A DNA stretch of 64,000 bases from Sediminibacterium sp. (lineage in GTDB: Bacteria; Bacteroidota; Bacteroidia; Chitinophagales; Chitinophagaceae), in contig JAFWCB010000004.1 of the NCBI GenBank assembly GCA_017537025.1, forward strand, positions 124,001 through 188,000, given 5' to 3'. Numbering within the stretch: the stretch's first letter is position 1; each line of letters starts with the position of its first letter. Made by a program: the position numbers and the translations under genes. The notes beneath the pieces are model-generated. The model was not told the DNA's origin, ran no database searches, and worked only from the letters and a program-made list of their open reading frames with translations. This document shows, piece after piece, positions 34,437 to 41,473 of the stretch.

Positions 34437-35064
34437 AGTATGTGGTTTAACCAACATTGATCAATTCAATGAACTGGATGGATTAGGAGTTGATTTTGGT
34501 GGATTTATTTTCTATCACAAATCTCCACGATATGTATTTAAGCATTTGCCAAGAATGGCTATCAAGAAAGCAAAAGGAAAAAACATTAATAAGGTTGGGG
34601 TATTTGTAAACGAAGAAGCAGATGAAGTACTACAAACAGTGGATGACTGCGGACTGTATTTAGTGCAGTTACATGGTGATGAAACTCCCCGATATTGCGA
34701 AAAAATATCAAACTATGTTTCTGTAATTAAAGCTTTTAGGATTCGTGAAGACGATAATATTGAGTGGAAGATTAAAGATTATCAAGATGCTGCTGATATG
34801 TTTTTATTTGATACTGCCGGCACAGCATATGGAGGTACCGGGCAACAATTTAATTGGGAAAAACTAGCATCGGCAGATATTAAAAAACCATTTTTTTTAA
34901 GTGGTGGAATTGGATTGGAAGATGTAGCAGCTATTCAACAATTTGCTACAACACCTGTTGCAAAGGATTTATTTTCTCTGGATATCAATAGCAAGTTTGA
35001 AACGGCACCAGGTATAAAGAATATTCCATTAATCGAAAATTTTATTAAAGCCTTTCCGCGATGA
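34426..35064 (+). CDS. trpF: Phosphoribosylanthranilate isomerase
   Basis: A 212-residue TIM-barrel isomerase. The catalytic start MRIKVCGLTN (general base Cys, residue 6) and GGFIFYHKSPRYV, the LVQLHGDETP strand, and LFDTAGTAYGGTGQQFNW and LSGGIGLEDV phosphate-site segments are all present. Overlaps trpC by 11 bases and shares ATGA with the next ORF. HisA, which catalyses a mechanistically similar Amadori rearrangement, is encoded later on the same transcript. Confidence 0.93.
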   Translation: MRIKVCGLTNIDQFNELDGLGVDFGGFIFYHKSPRYVFKHLPRMAIKKAKGKNINKVGVFVNEEADEVLQTVDDCGLYLVQLHGDETPRYCEKISNYVSVIKAFRIREDDNIEWKIKDYQDAADMFLFDTAGTAYGGTGQQFNWEKLASADIKKPFFLSGGIGLEDVAAIQQFATTPVAKDLFSLDINSKFETAPGIKNIPLIENFIKAFPR

Positions 35065-35570
35065 AAAAGATATATCTTCTAGTTTTATTAGTCTCTTGCT
35101 TGGCGGCTTCTGCTTATACCCAACAACTTAGTAATGTTTATCTGAATCAAAACGGTCATGCCTCCTATCGTATTTCTCTCAACAATATCTATATTGTTAT
35201 TAGTGAAGCAGGTAAATTAAAAGAAATTAAAACAGACGCACAAGGCACAATTGTATATAGTACTACAAAACGAGTAGAACAAATAGGCAATACCAAAATA
35301 GGATTTAATTATCAAGGCTGGGTAAACACTATTGGTGAAGTGAGCGTACAATACGATTATAGTGGAAGGGTAGATAGGATCGGAAATTTAGTAATTCGAT
35401 ATAACTATAATGGTATCGTACAATCTATCGGTTCTCAAAATATCGTGTATAATGGAGATAATAGTATGGATAGGTTCGATAGATATAAGATAGTCTATAA
35501 CTATAACAAACAGGTACAACAGGTAGATAATAGCAACGGATTAATATTGTTAGAACTTAATTATAATTAA
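35061..35570 (+). CDS. Secreted beta-repeat protein of unknown function inside the trp operon
   Basis: A 169-residue protein with a clear signal peptide ([21 protein letters not shown]). The mature part is rich in Tyr, Asn, Ile and Gly and consists of short repeats of about 18-20 residues with a common form: IGNxxIxYNYxGxVxxIG (for example [18 protein letters not shown]), suggesting a flat beta sheet. I do not recognise the family. It is coupled by an ATGA overlap to trpF and ends 2 bases before trpB, so it must be co-transcribed with tryptophan genes. There is no cysteine in the mature part and no enzyme motif. Confidence 0.75.
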   Translation: MKKIYLLVLLVSCLAASAYTQQLSNVYLNQNGHASYRISLNNIYIVISEAGKLKEIKTDAQGTIVYSTTKRVEQIGNTKIGFNYQGWVNTIGEVSVQYDYSGRVDRIGNLVIRYNYNGIVQSIGSQNIVYNGDNSMDRFDRYKIVYNYNKQVQQVDNSNGLILLELNYN

Positions 35571-35572
35571 AA

Positions 35573-36763
35573 ATGAGTGTCATAATAGATTACCAAAAAC
35601 CAAGTGTGCAGGGATATTACGGCGATTTCGGCGGAGCTTATATTCCTGAAATGCTACATGCCAATGTTGCAGAATTGCGCGAGCAGTATTTAAATATTAT
35701 GCAAGAAGATTCTTTTCAAGAAGAGTTTCAAGCTTTGCTACGGGATTATGTGGGAAGACCAACCCCATTATTTTATGCAGCAAGACTTAGTGAAAAGTAT
35801 AACACAAATATCTATTTAAAAAGAGAAGATCTTTGTCATACCGGGGCACATAAAATCAACAATACGGTAGGGCAAATTTTATTAGCTCGCCGATTAGGTA
35901 AAACAAGAATTATTGCGGAAACAGGTGCGGGGCAGCATGGTGTAGCCACGGCTACGGTATGTGCGCTCAAGGGAATGCAATGTATTGTATATATGGGAGA
36001 AAAAGATATTGAGCGACAGGCACCGAATGTGGCTCGAATGAAAATGTTAGGTGCGGAAGTAAGGCCTGCAACCAGTGGCAGTAAAACACTAAAAGATGCT
36101 ACTAATGAAGCGATCCGCGATTGGATTAACCACCCTCAAGATACCCATTATATTATCGGGAGCGTTGTTGGGCCACATCCGTATCCCGATATGGTGGCAC
36201 GTTTTCAAAGTGTCATTAGTGAGGAAATAAAGAAACAATTGCAAGCTAAAACTGGCTCCGAACTTCCTACCCATGTAATTGCTTGTGTTGGAGGCGGAAG
36301 TAATGCGGCGGGTGCTTTTTATCATTTCTTAAATGATGTAACAGTAAAATTAATTGCTGTTGAAGCTGCCGGAGAGGGAGTACAATCAGGTAAAACAGCA
36401 GCTACCACTGCATTAGGAACAATGGGTATTTTGCATGGCAGTAAAAGCTTACTGATGCAAACTGCCGATGGACAAGTAGTGGAACCACACAGTATTTCTG
36501 CAGGCTTAGATTATCCCGGTATTGGTCCGCTTCACGCCAATTTATTTAAATCGGGCAGAGGTATTTTTATAAGTGCTACAGACGAAGAAGCACTAGAAGC
36601 TGCTTTTATGGTTAGTAAAACGGAAGGTATCATACCTGCTTTAGAAACGGCACATGCATTTGCGGCTTTAGATCAACTAATATTCGACAAAAACGATCAG
36701 GTCGTAATTTGTTTGAGTGGTAGGGGTGATAAAGATCTCGCAACTTATATGGCTAGATTATGA
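35573..36763 (+). CDS. trpB: Tryptophan synthase beta chain
   Basis: A 396-residue PLP enzyme that condenses indole with serine. The PLP lysine is Lys94 in HTGAHKINN, the phosphate-binding loop is [10 protein letters not shown], and the conserved E in [11 protein letters not shown] lies upstream. The sequence belongs to the TrpB1 type that pairs with TrpA. It starts 2 bases after the secreted protein gene and is separated from trpA by 48 bases that hold an 8-bp tandem repeat. Confidence 0.96.
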   Translation: MSVIIDYQKPSVQGYYGDFGGAYIPEMLHANVAELREQYLNIMQEDSFQEEFQALLRDYVGRPTPLFYAARLSEKYNTNIYLKREDLCHTGAHKINNTVGQILLARRLGKTRIIAETGAGQHGVATATVCALKGMQCIVYMGEKDIERQAPNVARMKMLGAEVRPATSGSKTLKDATNEAIRDWINHPQDTHYIIGSVVGPHPYPDMVARFQSVISEEIKKQLQAKTGSELPTHVIACVGGGSNAAGAFYHFLNDVTVKLIAVEAAGEGVQSGKTAATTALGTMGILHGSKSLLMQTADGQVVEPHSISAGLDYPGIGPLHANLFKSGRGIFISATDEEALEAAFMVSKTEGIIPALETAHAFAALDQLIFDKNDQVVICLSGRGDKDLATYMARL

Positions 36764-36767
36764 ACTG

Positions 36768-36791
36768 ACTTGGCGTCTTAGCGTCTTTGCG
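36768..36791 (+). repeat. Three 8-bp tandem repeats between trpB and trpA
   Basis: Units ACTTGGCG, TCTTAGCG and TCTTTGCG lie head to tail, 4 bases after the trpB stop codon and 20 bases before the trpA ATG. Consensus TCTTNGCG. GC content is higher than in the surrounding gap. I recall similar CTTTGCGTCTTAGCG-like intergenic arrays in unrelated bacteria; not verified. Confidence 0.75.
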
Positions 36792-36811
36792 TTTAAGAAA
36801 AACAGTAAAAA

Positions 36812-37591
36812 ATGAACAATCGCTTACAAAAAATATTCGAGCAAGAGAAGAAGATTCTAAATGTATACTTCACTGCCGGTTATCCGGAATTAGAATCTAC
36901 GATTCCCATTATGGAATTACTGGCGAAGCATGGCGCAGATATTATCGAGTTAGGAATGCCTTATAGCGATCCCTTAGCCGATGGTCCTGTAATACAGGCA
37001 AGTAGTACCATAGCATTAGGAAATGGGATGAGTATTGAAAAACTATTTGAGCAACTTGCAGCTTTTAGAGAAAATAGTCAGTTGCAAAATACAGGTGTTA
37101 TTCTAATGGGTTATATGAACCCTATTTTGCAGTATGGGTTTGAAGCTTTCTGTGCTAAAGCCTCAGCAGTGGGTATAGACGGACTTATACTCCCCGATTT
37201 GCCGGAATATGAATTTGAGAAGATATACGGAGAAATCATAAAAAAATATGGATTAAATTTTATTTTTTTAATAACACCGGAAACAAGTGAACAAAGAATA
37301 AGAAAACTGGATGAGCTAAGTAGCGGTTTTTTATATGCTGTATCTTCATCTTCAACAACAGGCTCAGCAACTAATAAAGAATTTGTTACTGCTTACCTAC
37401 AGCGGTTAGCTACTTATAAACTTAGTAATCCTATACTTGTTGGCTTTGGTATTAAAGATAAAGAAAGCTTTACCATGGCTGCAGAATACACCAGCGGTGC
37501 CATCATTGGTTCAGCTTTTATTCAGGCATTAGGTACAGGGAAAGATATTAATGAAATTATCCCGGCTTTTTTAAACCCAATTATTACTTAA
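36812..37591 (+). CDS. trpA: Tryptophan synthase alpha chain
   Basis: A 259-residue TIM barrel that cleaves indole-3-glycerol phosphate to indole. The catalytic pair is Glu46 in IIELGMPYSDP and Asp57 in PLADGPVIQ; the product loop includes GLILPDLPEYE and SSSSTTGSA. Its TAA stop overlaps the hisH ATG by one base (TAATG), which directly couples tryptophan and histidine genes. Confidence 0.95.
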   Translation: MNNRLQKIFEQEKKILNVYFTAGYPELESTIPIMELLAKHGADIIELGMPYSDPLADGPVIQASSTIALGNGMSIEKLFEQLAAFRENSQLQNTGVILMGYMNPILQYGFEAFCAKASAVGIDGLILPDLPEYEFEKIYGEIIKKYGLNFIFLITPETSEQRIRKLDELSSGFLYAVSSSSTTGSATNKEFVTAYLQRLATYKLSNPILVGFGIKDKESFTMAAEYTSGAIIGSAFIQALGTGKDINEIIPAFLNPIIT

Positions 37592-38190
37592 TGGAATTAG
37601 CCATCATACAATATAATGCGGGAAATATTCAATCGGTTTTATATGCGTTGGAGAGAATAGGTATTACGGCTCTAGTAACCGATGATCCAGAAACCATTAG
37701 TGCTGCCGATAAAGTTATTTTTCCCGGGGTTGGAGAAGCCAGTTCGGCTATGCGATATCTGAAAGAAAGATCATTGGATAAACTAATAGTTTCTTTACAG
37801 CAGCCTGTATTAGGTATTTGCTTGGGTATGCAGTTGATGTGCAGCTATAGTGAAGAGAATGATACAGATTGTTTGGGCATTTTTAGTGAACAGGTAAAAC
37901 AATTTGCTAATCAAACACCAACAGGTGACGTACTAAAAGTACCTCAAATTGGATGGAATCAGATTTATGATACAAAAACGGAACTTTTTGCTAATATACC
38001 TGCGAATAGTTATTGTTATTTTGTGCATGGCTATTATGCAGCTAAAGGGGCAGATACCATTGCTACCGCTAATTATGGGATTGATTATAGTGCCGCTTTA
38101 CATAAAAAAAATTTTTATGGCACACAATTTCACCCTGAAAAAAGTGCATTGATAGGAGAAAAAATATTATCCAACTTTCTATCTCTATAA
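37591..38190 (+). CDS. hisH: Imidazole glycerol phosphate synthase, glutaminase subunit
   Basis: A 199-residue class I amidotransferase that feeds ammonia to HisF. Catalytic Cys77 is in GICLGMQLM; the His/Glu pair is in FHPEKSALIG. The N-terminal IIQYNAGNIQSV and FPGVGEASSAM are typical. Coupled to trpA by a 1-base overlap, and so probably controlled by the Trp attenuator. The stop codon lies in the first unit of a heptad array. Confidence 0.95.
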   Translation: MELAIIQYNAGNIQSVLYALERIGITALVTDDPETISAADKVIFPGVGEASSAMRYLKERSLDKLIVSLQQPVLGICLGMQLMCSYSEENDTDCLGIFSEQVKQFANQTPTGDVLKVPQIGWNQIYDTKTELFANIPANSYCYFVHGYYAAKGADTIATANYGIDYSAALHKKNFYGTQFHPEKSALIGEKILSNFLSL

Positions 38191-38212
38191 CCTATAACCT
38201 ATCACCTACAAC
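38185..38212 (+). repeat. Four-unit heptad array between hisH and hisA
   Basis: CTATAAC, CTATAAC, CTATCAC, CTACAAC, ending exactly at the hisA ATG. The hisH stop codon (38188-38190) is inside the first unit. All units have the same orientation, so no hairpin is expected. Confidence 0.8.
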
Positions 38213-38926
38213 ATGCAAATCATTCCCGCAATAGATATAATAAATGGTAAATGTGTTCGCCTCACGCAAGGAGATTATGCACAAATGAAAGTGTATAATG
38301 AAAATCCATTGGATGTTGCTAAACAGTTTGAAGATGCCGGATTAGAGCGATTGCATTTAGTTGATTTAGATGGCGCTAGGGCGGGGTCGGTTAAAAACTG
38401 GAAAGTATTAGAAGCTATTTCTCGTGATACTAAATTAAGCATTGATTTTGGTGGTGGTATAAAACAGCAATCAGATCTTGAAACAGTATTTGAAGCCGGT
38501 GCAACCTTTGCTACCATTGGTAGCTTAGCGGTAAAATCGCCGGAAATTTTTAAAAACTGGATAGAAATATACGGAGCAAACAAGTTTTTATTGGGTGCAG
38601 ATGTAAAAGATGAAAAAATTGCTGTAGGAGGCTGGTTAGAAACAACAGATATAAATCTGTTTGATTTTATAATTGATTATGCAGCTAAAGGTATTACACA
38701 GGTATTTTGTACAGATATCAGTAAAGATGGAAAACTAGAGGGTCCGGCTATTTCATTATATGAAAAGATTGTAAGTCATTTTCCGGATCTTTTTTTTATA
38801 GCCAGCGGTGGTATAAGTTCAATTGAAGATGTTATTCAACTAAGAAACATAGGGTGTAAAGGAGTAATAATTGGAAAGGCAATATATGAAGGAAGAATAA
38901 CTTTAGATCAACTAAAAGACTATTAA
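38213..38926 (+). CDS. hisA: ProFAR isomerase
   Basis: A 237-residue half-barrel-duplicated TIM barrel that isomerises ProFAR to PRFAR. Landmarks: IIPAIDIINGKCVRLTQGDY with the catalytic Asp (residue 7), VDLDGA, the DFGGGIKQQ phosphate site and the second Asp in [23 protein letters not shown] forms the second phosphate site. Located 22 bases after hisH and 31 bases before hisF, both gaps being heptad-like. Confidence 0.95.
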   Translation: MQIIPAIDIINGKCVRLTQGDYAQMKVYNENPLDVAKQFEDAGLERLHLVDLDGARAGSVKNWKVLEAISRDTKLSIDFGGGIKQQSDLETVFEAGATFATIGSLAVKSPEIFKNWIEIYGANKFLLGADVKDEKIAVGGWLETTDINLFDFIIDYAAKGITQVFCTDISKDGKLEGPAISLYEKIVSHFPDLFFIASGGISSIEDVIQLRNIGCKGVIIGKAIYEGRITLDQLKDY

Positions 38927-38952
38927 ATAACCGTAGCTCGTAACTCATATCT
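38925..38952 (+). repeat. Degenerate heptad array between hisA and hisF
   Basis: AAATAAC, CGTAGCT, CGTAACT, CATATCT, followed by CAACC and the hisF ATG. The units are diverged but the TAACTCAT core also occurs in the hisD-hisC array. The hisA stop codon (38924-38926) touches the first unit. Period is suggestive rather than certain. Confidence 0.5.
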
Positions 38953-38957
38953 CAACC

Positions 38958-39716
38958 ATGTTAACAAAACGCATTATACCTTGTTTGGATATTAAAGACG
39001 GAAGAACTGTTAAAGGCATCAACTTCGAAAATATCAGAGATGCTGGTGACCCCGTGAAATTGGGGGCATTATATGCATCACAAGGTGCTGATGAGTTGGT
39101 TTTTTTAGATATTACAGCCACTAATGAAAAAAGGAAAACGCTTAGTGCGCTAGTGAATAAAATTGCACATCATATTAATATACCCTTTACGGTTGGCGGT
39201 GGTATAAGCTCCATAGAAGATGTATATACTTTATTACAAAATGGGGCCGACAAAATTTCGGTAAATACATCTGCATTTAAAAACCCTTCTCTGATAGAAG
39301 CGCTTGCAAAAGAATTCGGTAGTCAGTGTATTGTATTGGCAATCGATACAAAAAAAGAAGCCGACAATAATTGGTATGTGTATTTGAATGGGGGTAAAGT
39401 AAAAACAGAGACATTTTGTATCGATTGGGCAAAACGAGGTGTTGATTTGGGTGCCGGAGAAATTTTACTTACTTCTATGAATAACGATGGAACTAAAGAA
39501 GGCTTTGCTTTAGATATCACTAAGGCTTTGTCAACTTCACTACCTGTTCCCGTAATTGCCTCCGGCGGAGCCGGCACTATCGAGCATTTCGAGGACGTAT
39601 TTCTTACCGCTAAAGCCGATGCAGCACTTGCTGCAAGTATTTTTCATTTTAAAGAAATAGAAATCCCCACACTTAAAAAAAGCCTGCAAAAAAAAGGTAT
39701 TCCAATGCGATTCTAA
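38958..39716 (+). CDS. hisF: Imidazole glycerol phosphate synthase, cyclase subunit
   Basis: A 252-residue TIM barrel that uses ammonia from HisH to form IGP and AICAR. Landmarks: [16 protein letters not shown] with the catalytic Asp11, [33 protein letters not shown] (second catalytic Asp region), [16 protein letters not shown] and [12 protein letters not shown]. Last-but-one enzyme gene of the his part; hisIE follows 17 bases later. Confidence 0.95.
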   Translation: MLTKRIIPCLDIKDGRTVKGINFENIRDAGDPVKLGALYASQGADELVFLDITATNEKRKTLSALVNKIAHHINIPFTVGGGISSIEDVYTLLQNGADKISVNTSAFKNPSLIEALAKEFGSQCIVLAIDTKKEADNNWYVYLNGGKVKTETFCIDWAKRGVDLGAGEILLTSMNNDGTKEGFALDITKALSTSLPVPVIASGGAGTIEHFEDVFLTAKADAALAASIFHFKEIEIPTLKKSLQKKGIPMRF

Positions 39717-39733
39717 TAACCGAACTTTAGAAT

Positions 39734-40330
39734 ATGAAAGTAGATTTTTCAAAATACTCAGATGGACTTGTTCCTGCTATTATTCAAGATTTTGATACCC
39801 ACAAGGTGTTAATGCTTGGTTTTATGAACGAAACGGCATTGCAAAAAACAGAAGAAACAGGTAAAGTAACATTTTATAGCAGGTCTAAAAAACGTTTGTG
39901 GACAAAAGGCGAAGAGAGTGGTCATTTTTTAATACTAAAATCAATAGCAGTAGATTGTGATAATGATACCCTACTTGTAAAGGCACATCCGGAGGGACCA
40001 ACCTGCCATACCGGAGCAGATACCTGCTGGAGCGAGCCAAATCATAGCGAAGATTTCTTGTTGTATTTGCAAGATATCATCAATCTGAGGAAACAAGTTA
40101 GCCCCTCAGAATCCTATGTAGCTTCTATGTTCGCAAAAGGTATAAATAAAATTGCCCAAAAAGTAGGTGAGGAGGCGGTAGAGTTAGTGATTGAAGCTAA
40201 AGACGATAATAAAGAACTTTTTTTAGGTGAGGCAGCAGATCTGCTTTTTCATTATTTGCTTTTACTTAACGCTAAAGGATATACTTTAGCGGATGTTTTA
40301 GCCGTACTTCGTAAACGACATTCAAAATAA
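39734..40330 (+). CDS. hisI: Bifunctional phosphoribosyl-AMP cyclohydrolase/phosphoribosyl-ATP pyrophosphatase
   Basis: A 198-residue HisIE fusion for steps 2 and 3 of histidine synthesis. Residues about 1-105 are the zinc/magnesium cyclohydrolase (MLGFMNETAL, FYSRSKKRLWTKGE, the CDNDTLL aspartates and GPTCHTG cysteine); residues about 112-198 are the all-alpha pyrophosphatase with KVGEEAVELVIEA and EAADLLFHYLLLL. With hisG, hisD, hisC and hisB upstream, and hisH, hisA and hisF here, the full histidine pathway from PRPP is present in the window. Confidence 0.95.
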   Translation: MKVDFSKYSDGLVPAIIQDFDTHKVLMLGFMNETALQKTEETGKVTFYSRSKKRLWTKGEESGHFLILKSIAVDCDNDTLLVKAHPEGPTCHTGADTCWSEPNHSEDFLLYLQDIINLRKQVSPSESYVASMFAKGINKIAQKVGEEAVELVIEAKDDNKELFLGEAADLLFHYLLLLNAKGYTLADVLAVLRKRHSK

Positions 40331-40333
40331 TAT

Positions 40334-41413
40334 ATGCGTCATTTATTTATTATCTCAATTCTGTTCATTACTGTTACGCTACAGGCGCAACAAGGATTTT
40401 CAATTAAAGGGAATATTCAAAATCTTAAATCCGGAACACTTGTTTTTTTAATGAATGGTTCGGATGGTAAAACTATTGCTACAGATACGGTTAAAAATGG
40501 TCAGTTTCAATTGAAAGGTAAAGTGGTAGAGCCGGATATTTTCCAAGTAGGTTTTGTTGGATTTAAAGAGGCCATTGATTTATTTATGGAGAATGGTATC
40601 ATTACAATCGATGGCGATTTTAATAACTTGAATAACATAATAATTAAAGGATCTGCACTAGAACAAGATTATCTTGACTTTAAAAATTCTTTCAACCCGC
40701 TTCGCGATACGTTAAATAAATTAGTGAACCTGATCAATCCTGAGAAAACACAACTGCGTAGAGATTCACTCATTCGTGTTTTTGAAGCTACTAAAGTTAA
40801 TGTGGTTAATAACGCAACAAACTATACACAGGCTCGCAGAAACTCCCCTGTAAGTTCTTTTGTTTTGTTTGTTATCAGCCCCTTATTAAATGGATTAACA
40901 GATGTAGAAGCGCGCTATAATGCTTTACTCCCTGAGGCAAAAAGAGGATCTTTTGCGAGAATTTTGGAAAAAGGAATTGCTGATGCAAAGATCGGAGCCG
41001 TTGGAACAATGGCCATCAATTTCACCCAAAAAGATACTTTGGGTAAAATCATTAGTTTGGCTTCTTTTAAAGGTAAATATGTATTGGTAGATTTTTGGGC
41101 AAGTTGGTGTGGGCCCTGCAGACAAGAAAACCCGAATGTAGTCGCAGCATATCAAAAATATAAGGCTAAAAATTTTACGGTACTTGGTATATCATTAGAT
41201 GAAAACAGAAATAATTGGATACAGGCAATCAGAAAAGATAAGCTAACCTGGACCCACGTTAGCGACTTAAAATATTTTGAAAACGAGGTAGCTAAATTGT
41301 ACCATATTAATAGCATCCCTGCTAATTTTTTAATAGACCCGAGCGGTAAAATTATTGCGCGGAACTTAAGGGGTGAAGAATTAAGCCAAACACTAGCTAA
41401 TATTCTCAGATAG
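40334..41413 (+). CDS. TlpA-like thiol-disulfide protein with N-terminal DUF4369-like domain
   Basis: A 359-residue exported protein: signal peptide (MRHLFIISILFITVTLQAQ), an N-terminal beta-rich DUF4369-like domain (about residues 24-120), a helical linker, and a C-terminal thioredoxin-fold domain (about 225-358) with FWASWCGPCRQE (Cys259, Cys262) and the cis-proline segment NSIPANFLI. The CGPC site suggests a periplasmic reductant or resacetylase-like thiol role; the substrate is unknown. It starts 4 bases after hisIE and so probably rides on the trp-his transcript. Confidence 0.85.
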   Translation: MRHLFIISILFITVTLQAQQGFSIKGNIQNLKSGTLVFLMNGSDGKTIATDTVKNGQFQLKGKVVEPDIFQVGFVGFKEAIDLFMENGIITIDGDFNNLNNIIIKGSALEQDYLDFKNSFNPLRDTLNKLVNLINPEKTQLRRDSLIRVFEATKVNVVNNATNYTQARRNSPVSSFVLFVISPLLNGLTDVEARYNALLPEAKRGSFARILEKGIADAKIGAVGTMAINFTQKDTLGKIISLASFKGKYVLVDFWASWCGPCRQENPNVVAAYQKYKAKNFTVLGISLDENRNNWIQAIRKDKLTWTHVSDLKYFENEVAKLYHINSIPANFLIDPSGKIIARNLRGEELSQTLANILR

Positions 41414-41443
41414 TCCAATCATCCTTTAATTCCCCCAAAAATA

Positions 41444-41473
41444 CTCACTTATCTTTATTTTTACATAAGTGAG
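41444..41473 (+). promoter_or_regulatory. Perfect 9-bp inverted repeat covering a GTG start codon
   Basis: CTCACTTAT (41444-41452) and ATAAGTGAG (41465-41473) are perfectly complementary, with a 12-base loop. The right arm contains the GTG start (41469-41471) of the beta-barrel gene, and TATCTTTA (41450-41457, seven of eight to TAnnTTTG) spans the left arm and loop. It could be a protein operator over the promoter or an RNA hairpin that hides the start. Confidence 0.5.
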
